Shown here: piece by piece, positions 35,926-43,540 of the stretch
Numbering within the stretch: position 1 is the first letter of the stretch
Layout of the letters: the number at the start of each line of letters is the position of its first letter
Source: an uncultured Clostridia bacterium
Lineage (GTDB): Bacteria > Bacillota > Clostridia > Saccharofermentanales > Saccharofermentanaceae
Assembly: GCA_947167045.1 (NCBI GenBank)
Contig: CAMVGO010000004.1
Span: 1-64,000 of the forward strand
Direction of reading: 5' to 3'
DNA length: 64,000 nucleotides
Position numbers and translations under genes: made by a program
Notes under the pieces: model-generated
Told to the model about the DNA's origin: nothing
The model's database searches: none
What the model saw: the letters and a program-made list of their open reading frames with translations, nothing else

Positions 35926-35965
35926 AGATCCCGGCTCTTTCACAAGTACCGGGATCTTTATTTAT
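35926..35965 (+). terminator. Terminator of gltX-glnS
   Basis: A 9-bp stem AGATCCCGG/CCGGGATCT followed by TTATTTAT. Confidence 0.82.
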
Positions 35966-35991
35966 CACTTGAAGTTTTTCTCGTAGGTCGG

Positions 35992-36726
35992 CTACTCGTG
36001 CAATGTCTTTCCCAGAAGCGTCATAGCCTGCTTCGGACAATGATCTATGCATCTGTAGCACATCGTGCATTTTGAAGAAGCGACCGCTTTGCCGTCTCCT
36101 ATCCTGATGTTTTGCGTAGGGCAGTTCTTCGCGCAGATCCCGCACCCGATGCACTTTGACGGATCGATCTTAACCTTATCGGTATAGCCTGTCGTCTTAT
36201 TGTAGAACCAGAGCCTCTGTCCGAATAATCCGGCAAGGTGCGCTGCAAATGACAGCCCCTCTTTGGGATAGCTGCCTTCCCTCATCTGTTTGGCGGCTTC
36301 GGCAACGCGTTTGTCGGCCTTTTCTATTATCGCCTTATTCTGTTCTTTAGATTTCTTTAGAGCCTTGCAGTCACCGATGGAATCAGGCATCACTATCTGA
36401 AGGCCGCCCGTGATCTCCGCACCGTACTTTTTGAGAAGCCTGGCAGCACACCCGGTTCCGTCACCAGAAAACAGTCCCATGGTCGTTATCAGGAATATCT
36501 TCTTCCCTTTCCAAAATGCTTCATGAGTGTTTATGAAGTCTCTTACAAGATACGGAATGTTCGAAAACATCGTCGGATAAGCCAGGATGATCTCATCGCC
36601 TTCCAAAGCTTTCATTGCATCTTCTGACTCGATAGGCACTGCAATCCCGTTTCCGCCAAGCTCATCCAGAAGCAGAGTCACTATATGCTTTGTATTGCCG
36701 GAACCGCTTAAGTAGACCGCATTCAT
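35992..36726 (-). CDS. Flavodoxin-like / 2[4Fe-4S] ferredoxin fusion (EFR1-type)
   Basis: 244 residues. The N-terminal flavodoxin-like domain starts YLSGSGNTKHI (FMN phosphate loop) and continues to about 165. The C terminus has two 4Fe-4S motifs, CIGCGICAKNCP and CTMCYRCIDHCP. It should move electrons in the cytoplasm; the partner is unknown. Its start overlaps the TetR gene's stop by four bases, so the two genes are one unit under the operator at 37382-37416. A response to a small molecule or redox stress is inferred from that pairing only. Confidence 0.88.
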   Translation of the reverse strand: MNAVYLSGSGNTKHIVTLLLDELGGNGIAVPIESEDAMKALEGDEIILAYPTMFSNIPYLVRDFINTHEAFWKGKKIFLITTMGLFSGDGTGCAARLLKKYGAEITGGLQIVMPDSIGDCKALKKSKEQNKAIIEKADKRVAEAAKQMREGSYPKEGLSFAAHLAGLFGQRLWFYNKTTGYTDKVKIDPSKCIGCGICAKNCPTQNIRIGDGKAVASSKCTMCYRCIDHCPKQAMTLLGKTLHE

Positions 36727-37331
36727 AAAACACCGTCCAAAAGCATCTTGAATGCTTTCTTCAGATACTCTTCTTTAGTCATTTTGAATCTGAGTTTAAT
36801 GTACTCTTCCTTGTCGTTTGCCATCGAGATTATCCCCGATATCGACGACCACATCATTATGACCGCAGGATAGATGTCGATGTCTTTTCTGACAATGCCC
36901 TCTTCTATGCCGCTTCTGATAAACTTTGCGATCTCCTCATTGGTCTGTTCGCCGATATCGTAGATCTTCTTATAAAGCTCTTTATCTGTGTCTACAGAGA
37001 TCTTTCCCAATGTACCCTTGCAGAACAACGGGTGCTTTTCGAACTTATCTGCAATGTCAAAACAGAGCTTGTAGTACCTTTCCTCAAAACTGCCGTCGCT
37101 TTCTGCAGCTTTCTTCGCATCGCCCAGGATCTGCTCCATATACCTGCATACGATGGAATCCCAGATCGTCTGCTTGCTATCGAAATAAACATAGAGTGTG
37201 GATCTGCTGATCCCCGTGCATCTTGCTATGTCATCTATCGAAGTCGACTCATATCCCTTTGCTTCGAAAAGCTTTTCCGATGCATTCAAAACGGCTTCAT
37301 TATAGATCTCGACCGCCAAGTCTTTACGCAT
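36723..37331 (-). CDS. TetR-family transcriptional regulator
   Basis: 202 residues. The N-terminal helix-turn-helix is typical (LNASEKLFEAKGYESTSIDDIARCTGISRSTLYVYFDSK), with ligand-binding helices after it. GAGGAGG lies just before the ATG. The upstream region carries perfect palindromes over its own promoter, so autorepression is likely, as for most TetR proteins. It probably controls the flavodoxin-ferredoxin gene with which it overlaps. Confidence 0.9.
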   Translation of the reverse strand: MRKDLAVEIYNEAVLNASEKLFEAKGYESTSIDDIARCTGISRSTLYVYFDSKQTIWDSIVCRYMEQILGDAKKAAESDGSFEERYYKLCFDIADKFEKHPLFCKGTLGKISVDTDKELYKKIYDIGEQTNEEIAKFIRSGIEEGIVRKDIDIYPAVIMMWSSISGIISMANDKEEYIKLRFKMTKEEYLKKAFKMLLDGVL

Positions 37332-37381
37332 ATCTTCCTCCTCAAATACATATCCTTGATTCCCTATTTTCGTACTGCTAA

Positions 37382-37416
37382 TTCGATTTTCGAACTATCA
37401 GTACGATTATCGTACT
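37382..37416 (-). promoter_or_regulatory. Palindromic operator of the TetR/EFR1 operon
   Basis: Two perfect palindromes stand side by side: TTCGATTTTCGAA (37382-37394) and AGTACGATTATCGTACT (37400-37416). Half-site copies (TTCGTACT near 37370 and AATTCGATTTT near 37420) flank them. The 17-bp palindrome covers the -10 element, so a bound TetR dimer would block transcription. Which palindrome is bound is not known. Confidence 0.75.
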
Positions 37417-37437
37417 ATCAATTCGATTTTATGTCAA
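37409..37437 (-). promoter_or_regulatory. Promoter of the TetR/EFR1 operon
   Basis: On the minus strand a perfect TTGACA (37432-37437) is 17 bp from TACGAT (37409-37414). The -10 lies inside the 17-bp palindrome. Confidence 0.65.
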
Positions 37438-37510
37438 GAATACCCTGCCGGGTAAAACACGAAATTTTAAACCCGGGCGAAAATAAGTATTTGTAAGAGC
37501 TGAAAAAGTA

Positions 37511-38269
37511 TCAGTAACCGGCCAGGAAAGCTTTGGTTCTTTCCTGCTGGGGATTTGTAACGAGATCGTACGCGTTGCCTTCCTCAACGATCACTCCGCC
37601 ACTCATGAATATGATGCGGTCGGCAACGTCTCTGGCAAAGCTCATCTCGTGGGTTACGATAACCATCGTCATCTTTTCTTTTGCGAGTTCCTTGATAACG
37701 GTCAGAACGCCTTTGGTGAGCTCGGGATCCAAAGCGGATGTGGGCTCATCGAAGAAGATGATCTCAGGATTTGTGGCCAGGGCCCTTGCTATGGAAACTC
37801 TCTGCTGCTGGCCGCCCGAGAGATTGCAGGGATAAGCGTCAGCCTTTTCGACGAGGTCCATCTTCTTTAAGAGTCCGTCGCAGATCGCGTCGGCTTCTTC
37901 CTTACTCATTTTATGCACATGTATGAGGGCTTCCGTTATGTTCCTGCGGACTGAAAAATGCGGGAAGAGATTGAAATTCTGGAATACCAGGCCGAATTTG
38001 GAGCGGATTTCCTTTTCTAGCTTCTTGTCGCAGTATTTTCCTTCATCACACAGAACGTCGCCGCCTATCACGATCCTGCCGTAATCGACGGTCTCGAGTG
38101 TCGTGGCGCATCTGAGCAATGTGGATTTTCCGCCGCCTGAAGGACCGATAACGGCCACTACCTCACCGCGCTTTACTTCCATCGAAATGCCTTTTAAGAC
38201 CTCAAGGTCACCGAAGGATTTCTTTATGTTCTTCATCTCAAGAACGATGTCGTTTTTTACGTCTGCCAT
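37511..38269 (-). CDS. Polar amino acid ABC transporter ATPase
   Basis: 252 residues of the GlnQ/HisP class. Walker A is [13 protein letters not shown], the Q loop is in [15 protein letters not shown], the signature is [16 protein letters not shown], Walker B is [15 protein letters not shown], and the switch His is in MVIVTHEM. It powers uptake by the permease encoded 13 bp upstream, together with the binding protein at 39504-40280. The substrate is probably a polar amino acid. Confidence 0.93.
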   Translation of the reverse strand: MADVKNDIVLEMKNIKKSFGDLEVLKGISMEVKRGEVVAVIGPSGGGKSTLLRCATTLETVDYGRIVIGGDVLCDEGKYCDKKLEKEIRSKFGLVFQNFNLFPHFSVRRNITEALIHVHKMSKEEADAICDGLLKKMDLVEKADAYPCNLSGGQQQRVSIARALATNPEIIFFDEPTSALDPELTKGVLTVIKELAKEKMTMVIVTHEMSFARDVADRIIFMSGGVIVEEGNAYDLVTNPQQERTKAFLAGY

Positions 38270-38282
38270 CGGGATAACCTCA

Positions 38283-38954
38283 TTAAGAATAGTAGGACAT
38301 GGATTTTTCCACGCGGTTCAGTATCGTCTCGACAATCAGGTTCATAGCATAATAGAAAGCGCCCGCAACTATGAACGGCATTACCGATACCTGTGCGGAT
38401 GCGGCAGCTGATGCCTTGGTGAACATCTCGGTAACCGAGAGGACCTGGGCAAGCGAAGTATCCTTTACAAGCGTGATTACCTCATTCGAAACAGAAGGCA
38501 GCACTCGCTTGATGACCTGCGGGAGTATTATCTTGAAATATGTCTGCATCTTCGTAAATCCGAGGACCGTCGCAGCTTCGTACTGTCCCTTGGACATAGA
38601 CTGGATGCCGCCTCTGAATATCTCGGCGAAATATGCCGCATAGTTCAGCGAGAATGCGATTATCGTTGCGATAAATCTGTAGTTGAAAGGACCGATCTGT
38701 ATGCTTCCAAGGTTTACTCCGAAGATGTAATAAGGTCCGAAATACACCAGCAGGAGCTGGAGCATGAGAGGCGTGCCTCTTAATATCGAGATGTAGAGTT
38801 GGAAAACAAGAGAAACGATCTTGATCTTGGACATCCTGCCCTTTGAAACGAGGAGTCCCAACGGGATCGAAAATATCAGCGTAAAGAAGAAGATCCCGAA
38901 TGTAAATCCGAAGCCCTGCCACAGCTGGATCAATGTCGACTGAAAATTACCCAT
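38283..38954 (-). CDS. Polar amino acid ABC transporter permease
   Basis: 223 residues with about five membrane helices and the cytoplasmic EAA loop ([24 protein letters not shown] region) of HisM/GlnP permeases. It starts one base after the stop of the small lipoprotein gene and precedes the ATPase gene by 13 bp. Confidence 0.92.
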   Translation of the reverse strand: MGNFQSTLIQLWQGFGFTFGIFFFTLIFSIPLGLLVSKGRMSKIKIVSLVFQLYISILRGTPLMLQLLLVYFGPYYIFGVNLGSIQIGPFNYRFIATIIAFSLNYAAYFAEIFRGGIQSMSKGQYEAATVLGFTKMQTYFKIILPQVIKRVLPSVSNEVITLVKDTSLAQVLSVTEMFTKASAAASAQVSVMPFIVAGAFYYAMNLIVETILNRVEKSMSYYS

Positions 38955-38955
38955 A

Positions 38956-39378
38956 TCAATACCCCGGCATGCTCCATAAAGATTCTATCTCGGAATCGCC
39001 CTTGATGTGCCAGGTTACCTCATGCGCAGAGGCATCAACATTGAACTTATCGATAAAGCCTCCTTCAACACTGCCGTAACTGTATGTCTTCAGGACTCCT
39101 CCTAAACCGTTCAGAGCATCCGAGCGCTCTTTATCGGTCATGTTCTTATAGTAATCGCTCTTTCCGAACTGTTCGAAAACCGTCACAGTGAATTTCATCG
39201 CGAACTCGTCACTGCTCATGTTACCGTACTTGGCTGCCGGCATCAGTATCCTGCATTCGTCAACAAAATCCGGAGCGGAAAATGCCTTGTTCTCATCCTT
39301 ATCTGCCGAAGAACAACCGGCAAAAAGAACAAGTGACATAACGGCTATCAGAATGTAAGAAATTACTCTTTTGAACAT
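38956..39378 (-). CDS. Small lipoprotein inside the amino acid transporter operon
   Basis: 140 residues with a lipobox (LFAGC), then an alpha/beta domain of about 115 residues that I do not recognise. It lies between the binding-protein gene and the permease gene, one base before the permease stop/start junction. It could be an accessory or sensing subunit of the transporter, but no homology supports this. Confidence 0.75.
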   Translation of the reverse strand: MFKRVISYILIAVMSLVLFAGCSSADKDENKAFSAPDFVDECRILMPAAKYGNMSSDEFAMKFTVTVFEQFGKSDYYKNMTDKERSDALNGLGGVLKTYSYGSVEGGFIDKFNVDASAHEVTWHIKGDSEIESLWSMPGY

Positions 39379-39439
39379 AGCACCTATTTTAGCATAAACA
39401 AAATATCATCGAGGTCATTTTCGCAAGACTACTTAAAAC

Positions 39440-39471
39440 ATAACTAAAAGACTGCCGCAAAAGCGCGGCAG
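39440..39471 (-). terminator. Terminator or attenuator after the binding-protein gene
   Basis: GCTGCCGC/GCGGCAGT form a 7-8 bp GC-rich stem with a short loop, followed on the minus strand by TCTTTTAG. It lies between the binding-protein gene and the rest of the operon. Partial read-through would give more binding protein than permease, a common arrangement. Confidence 0.7.
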
Positions 39472-39503
39472 CCTTTCCGAATAAGCTTATCTGATCTTAA
39501 GCC

Positions 39504-40280
39504 TTATTTGCCGAGGATGGTAACATCGGCACCGAACCACTTGTTGGAGATCTGTGCCATCGTTCCGTCAGCAGCCATGTCATCCATAGCTTTCTGAACT
39601 TCATCACGGAGAGCGGTATTTCCCTTGAGGAAACCTACGCCGTACTCTTCGGATGCGACTGCCTCGTCAAGGACCTTGAAAGCCTTGCCTGATGTCTGGA
39701 TCTCATAACGCGCAACGATCTCGTCCATTACGATGGCATCAACGCTGCCCATCTCAAGTTCCATCATGGCATTGAGATAGGAATCCATCTCGATGAGGTC
39801 ACCGAATGAATCCTTGAGAGCCGCATTGTCTTCGAGAGCTGCAAGACCTGAAGAATCCTTCTGTACAGCTACAGTCTTGCCTGCAAGATCTGCAAGTGAA
39901 GCGATAGCAGAATCGTTCTTTACTACAACTACCTGGTCATTGCTCATGTAAGCCTTTGTCCATGTGTATCCGTCTTCTCTGCCGCTGATGGTAAAACCGT
40001 TCCAGATGCAGTCGATGTTGCCTGTAGCGAGTTCCTGATCCTTGGAATCCCATGCGATGGGCTGTGCCACGAACTCACGTCCCATACGCTTTGCTGCTTC
40101 CTTTGCGAGATCAAGATCGAATCCTACATATGAACCGTCGTCTGCGACGAAGCCCATAGGCGGGAATTCCTGGTCGAAACCTACGACAAACTTCTTGTCA
40201 TCCTTCTTTCCGCAGCCTGCAAAAGCAAGTGCCAGTGTGGCAACCGCCATAACAGATGCCACGATCTTCTTCATAACCAT
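39504..40280 (-). CDS. Polar amino acid ABC transporter substrate-binding lipoprotein
   Basis: 258 residues. The lipobox is AFAGC, and mature residues follow the SBP_bac_3 fold: FVVGFDQEFPPMGFVADDGSYVGFDLDLAKEAAKRMG, NIDCIWNGFTIS, LAGKTVAVQKDSSG, and GVGFLKGNTALRDEV. It captures the amino acid outside and delivers it to the permease. ATG 40280 has GGAGG ten bases upstream. ATG 40274 is also possible. Confidence 0.92.
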   Translation of the reverse strand: MVMKKIVASVMAVATLALAFAGCGKKDDKKFVVGFDQEFPPMGFVADDGSYVGFDLDLAKEAAKRMGREFVAQPIAWDSKDQELATGNIDCIWNGFTISGREDGYTWTKAYMSNDQVVVVKNDSAIASLADLAGKTVAVQKDSSGLAALEDNAALKDSFGDLIEMDSYLNAMMELEMGSVDAIVMDEIVARYEIQTSGKAFKVLDEAVASEEYGVGFLKGNTALRDEVQKAMDDMAADGTMAQISNKWFGADVTILGK

Positions 40281-40311
40281 AAACACTTTTCCTCCGTTTG
40301 TTTTGGCTTAA

Positions 40312-40956
40312 TTATTTGGTGCCGAAAATACGGTCACCCGCATCTCCCAGACCGGGGAGAATATACGCGTTTTCATTGAGTTCCCTGTCTACGTTTCCGA
40401 CATAAATATCGATATCGGGATGAGCCTTTGCAAGTCTCTCGATACCGACGGGAGCAGCGATGATGCACATGAACTTGATGAGCTTTCCGCCGTGCGCCTT
40501 GATGGAATTGATGGCATCGACTGCAGAACCGCCCGTAGCGAGCATAGGGTCGACGACAACGATGAGACGCTGATCGATGGGATCAGGGAGCTTGCAGTAA
40601 TAATCGTGAGGCTCGTGTGTCTCGGGATCCCTGTAAAGACCGATGTGACCGACTTTTGCAAGAGGAGCCAGAGCCTGAACGCCGGGTACCATACCGAGTC
40701 CTGCACGCAGGATCGGAACGATGGCAAGCTTCTTGCCGTCGATCATGGGAGTCATGCACTTCTCAAGAGGAGTCTGGATCTCCACATCCTTTAACGGAAG
40801 GTCTCTCAATGCCTCATAGCCTTCAAGCGTGGCGATCTCCTCAACGAGCTGTCTGAACTCATAAGTGCCGGTGTTAACGTTTCTTAAGAGTGAGATCTTA
40901 TGCTTGATGAGAGGGTGATCCATTACCTGAACATTCGTAAAATCTTTGTACTGCAT
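40312..40956 (-). CDS. upp: Uracil phosphoribosyltransferase
   Basis: Converts uracil and PRPP to UMP. 214 residues with [41 protein letters not shown], the PRPP loop [17 protein letters not shown], and the C-terminal [14 protein letters not shown] signature for uracil binding. AAGGAG is six bases before the ATG. It is divergent from the permease gene, and both share a 190-bp control region. Confidence 0.96.
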   Translation of the reverse strand: MQYKDFTNVQVMDHPLIKHKISLLRNVNTGTYEFRQLVEEIATLEGYEALRDLPLKDVEIQTPLEKCMTPMIDGKKLAIVPILRAGLGMVPGVQALAPLAKVGHIGLYRDPETHEPHDYYCKLPDPIDQRLIVVVDPMLATGGSAVDAINSIKAHGGKLIKFMCIIAAPVGIERLAKAHPDIDIYVGNVDRELNENAYILPGLGDAGDRIFGTK

Positions 40957-41006
40957 AGCAATCTCCTTTTCGCATCAAAAGTGCCTGAAAGAATAATCTC
41001 CTGATT

Positions 41007-41034
41007 ATTTTAGTTGAATGATTTTTTAAGTCAA
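41007..41034 (-). promoter_or_regulatory. upp promoter
   Basis: On the minus strand TTGACT (41029-41034) and TAAAAT (41007-41012) are 16 bp apart, about 50 bp before the upp start. Confidence 0.65.
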
Positions 41035-41104
41035 TAAAACTCACGCGCTACTTGTAAATATTACAGACAAATGTCATTTTGATTGCTTGAATTTTACGCA
41101 TTAG

Positions 41105-41113
41105 TGCTATGAT
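41105..41113 (+). promoter_or_regulatory. Extended -10 promoter of the uracil/xanthine permease gene
   Basis: TGCTATGAT is an extended -10. A TTGAAT 15 bp upstream of the -10 is a weak -35. The leader to the ATG is about 27 bases, too short for a PyrR-type attenuator. Confidence 0.55.
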
Positions 41114-41146
41114 AGATTAAATTCCATAACAACGGAGGGCTTGTCT

Positions 41147-42640
41147 ATGAGTAAATCCAACCTTCAGGATGGAGCGGTCTACGACGCGAAAACTCTGGGT
41201 GCCGGTCGTATCGTCGTACTCGGTTTCCAACACATGTTCGCCATGTTCGGATCAACTATCCTGGTTCCTGCTCTCACCGGACTGTCGGTGTCAGCCACAC
41301 TTCTTTTCGCAGGTCTCGGAACACTTCTCTTCCACCTTATCTCAAAGAGAAAAGTACCTGCATTCCTCGGTTCATCTTTTGCATTCCTTGCCGGTTACTT
41401 CGCCATTGCACCGAACGGCGAACGTGAACTGCTTCCCTACGCCTGCTTCGGCGTTGCGTGCGCAGGTCTCATGTACCTCATCCTGGCAGGACTCATCAAG
41501 GGATTCGGCGTAAACCGTGTACTTAAGTTCTTCCCGCCTATCGTAACAGGCCCTATCATCATCGCGATCGGTCTCTGCCTTTCAGGCACCGCCATCAACA
41601 GTTGCTCCACCAACTGGATCGTCGCTGTCGTAGCGATCATCATCATCGTCATCTGCAACATCTGGGGTAAGGGAATGGTCAAGATCACCCCTATCCTCCT
41701 CGGTGTCATCGGCTCATGCGTACTCTGCATCATCCTCATGCTCGCCACAGGCCGTCCTGACGGAAACGGCTACTATGCAATCATGGGCAATCCCGACTTC
41801 CAGTTATTCTCGGAAGCCAGCATAGAGAACATCAAGAACGCCGCATGGCTCGGACTTCCTTTCAAGTATCAGGATACAGTTCCCGCCATCTTCACCGGCG
41901 GCAATCTCGACAAGGGTCTCCTTGTAACCGCGATCGCAACCATCGTTCCGATCTCCCTCGCGACCATCGTTGAGCACATCGGCGACATCTCCGCCATCTC
42001 CTCGACAGTCGGACGTAACTTCATTCAGGATCCCGGACTTCACAGAACACTCATCGGTGACGGTCTTGCAACAACAGTCGCTTCCCTCTTCGGCGCTCCC
42101 GCCAACACAACATACGGCGAGAACACGGGCGTTCTTACTCTCTCCAAGGTATTCGATCCTATGGTAGTAAGACTTGCGGCTCTCTTTGCGATCCTCTTCT
42201 CTTTCTCACCCAAGCTCGCTGCATGCATCTCCGCTATCCCGACTCCTGTTATCGGCGGTATCTCGCTCGTACTCTACGGCATGATCTCCGCTGTCGGCGT
42301 AAGAAACGTAGTTGAGAACAAGATCGACTTCTCCAAGACGAGAAACGTCATCATCGCAGCTCTCATCCTCGTTCTTTCCATCGGCGTCACATACAGTTCC
42401 GCCGGTGCGATCAACATCCCCTGCGGTGCTTTCGTGATCTCCCTTTCCGGTCTCGCAGTAGGTTCTCTCGTAGGCATCATCTTCAACGCCGCACTTCCCG
42501 GCAAGGACTATGTTTTCGATGACAACCGCGAAGCAGCCGAAAGCAAGAACTCCAGCATAAAGCCTGAACCTGCAGGCAAGTTCCTTGTACTGGACAAAGA
42601 CAAGGAAAAGGAAAAGAGCAAGGGAAAAAACAAGAAGTAA
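41147..42640 (+). CDS. NCS2 family uracil/xanthine permease
   Basis: 497 residues with about 12-14 membrane helices. NCS2 signatures are GFQHMFAMFGSTILVPALTG at the N terminus (the UraA-type QH motif) and GAPANTTYGENTGVL near the middle, which holds the substrate-binding Glu pair with ATIVEHIGDI. The tail is charged, with Lys/Glu repeats. ATG 41147 has GGAGG eight bases upstream. Beside divergent upp, uracil is the most likely substrate. Confidence 0.9.
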   Translation: MSKSNLQDGAVYDAKTLGAGRIVVLGFQHMFAMFGSTILVPALTGLSVSATLLFAGLGTLLFHLISKRKVPAFLGSSFAFLAGYFAIAPNGERELLPYACFGVACAGLMYLILAGLIKGFGVNRVLKFFPPIVTGPIIIAIGLCLSGTAINSCSTNWIVAVVAIIIIVICNIWGKGMVKITPILLGVIGSCVLCIILMLATGRPDGNGYYAIMGNPDFQLFSEASIENIKNAAWLGLPFKYQDTVPAIFTGGNLDKGLLVTAIATIVPISLATIVEHIGDISAISSTVGRNFIQDPGLHRTLIGDGLATTVASLFGAPANTTYGENTGVLTLSKVFDPMVVRLAALFAILFSFSPKLAACISAIPTPVIGGISLVLYGMISAVGVRNVVENKIDFSKTRNVIIAALILVLSIGVTYSSAGAINIPCGAFVISLSGLAVGSLVGIIFNAALPGKDYVFDDNREAAESKNSSIKPEPAGKFLVLDKDKEKEKSKGKNKK

Positions 42641-42668
42641 TTCCTTAAACAGTTCAGATAATTTCCGG

Positions 42669-42707
42669 GGCTGACTCATAAACGAATGAGTCAGCCTCTT
42701 TCTTTTG
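42669..42707 (+). terminator. Terminator of the permease gene
   Basis: GGCTGACTCAT/ATGAGTCAGCC is a perfect 11-bp stem with a 6-nt loop, followed by TCTTTCTTTT. Confidence 0.88.
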
Positions 42708-42763
42708 ATCTGCAAAGATCAGCTTTGCGTCGGATTGCATGATCCTGATCCTCTGAAAGGACA

Positions 42764-42816
42764 AAAAGGGGTGAAAATATGCAAATTCCAAAAGCTTGCA
42801 AGTTTTTGACCCTTTT
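42764..42816. repeat. Long imperfect inverted repeat in the 42.7-42.9 kb gap
   Basis: Two 21-base arms match at 16 of 21 positions when one is reversed and complemented (AAAAGGGGTGAAAATATGCAA against TTGCAAG...CCCTTTT), around an 11-nt loop. A further AGGGGTGGAAAAGGGTTGAAAAG follows directly. No gene or known RNA family is recognised in this 190-bp gap. Confidence 0.5.
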
Positions 42817-42887
42817 AGGGGTGGAAAAGGGTTGAAAAGACGCACCGGGGAAAAACCGATATTACGAAAGCAAAGTACTGGCCAGAT

Positions 42888-43463
42888 TCAGAGTAATGCC
42901 AAGAGCGCGATCCCCGCTGTCTCAAGCACTATGACGATTGCTAAAAGAAGCACGTACATCTTGAGCTTTGCGACATCCGTGACTGAAACGGAAACTGTCT
43001 GCCGGGGAGTTGCGGAATCAGTCTCTACCCCGCTGAAAGCGTCGGCTATGTAATCAGATGAAGCCGCCTTATCCTCTTCGGCGATAAAAAACGGCTGTTC
43101 GGATTCCTTAACAGGCTGCTTTATCTTTGCCCTGACTTCCTCAGTATCTATCTCGGGAACGAATATCCTGCTCTCCACCTTTGCAGCGCCCGTCTTGATA
43201 CCTGTTGCCCTGGGCTTTATTTCACCCTTAAGGAGAGCCGTATCCTCAAACGGATTCATGGCATTGGCGGACTGCTCGGTAAACTCGGGAGTGTCCGAAT
43301 CTCTTACGAAAGCCATCTGCTCGGCATCGTAATGGATATTAACATCCACCCTGTCGAGCCTGGTAATGGGAACATGACGGTCGGGATCAAGTCTCCCCGG
43401 CCGTTCGTAAAGCGGTGTCTGTTCCGCATTTCTATTGATAAAACCGTTGCTTTCGTTTTCCAT
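42888..43463 (-). CDS. Tail-anchored membrane protein of unknown function
   Basis: 191 residues. Residues 1-160 are polar and without a recognised fold. The C terminus is one strong membrane helix (KMYVLLLAIVIVLETAGIALLALL, shown here only in part: VLLLAIVIVLETAGIALLAL), so the bulk faces the cytoplasm. There is no ribosome site before ATG 43463. Instead an extended -10 ends seven bases before it, so the mRNA may be leaderless. Confidence 0.65.
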   Translation of the reverse strand: MENESNGFINRNAEQTPLYERPGRLDPDRHVPITRLDRVDVNIHYDAEQMAFVRDSDTPEFTEQSANAMNPFEDTALLKGEIKPRATGIKTGAAKVESRIFVPEIDTEEVRAKIKQPVKESEQPFFIAEEDKAASSDYIADAFSGVETDSATPRQTVSVSVTDVAKLKMYVLLLAIVIVLETAGIALLALL

Positions 43464-43470
43464 GTCGGTG

Positions 43471-43479
43471 ATTATACCA
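43471..43479 (-). promoter_or_regulatory. Extended -10 element immediately before a gene start
   Basis: TGGTATAAT on the minus strand; the perfect TATAAT (43471-43476) is followed after seven bases by ATG 43463. Transcription would start at or next to the ATG. No -35 is evident. Confidence 0.5.
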
Positions 43480-43540
43480 CAATTCCGCGAAGGACATTTC
43501 CCTGGTCCTTCCTATCAGTTTTCCGAAAACCTGATACCCG

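Noticed and set aside
40957-41146. PyrR-type attenuator or uracil riboswitch between upp and the permease gene
   Set aside because: Leaders from both promoters are short and I see no anti-terminator/terminator pair.
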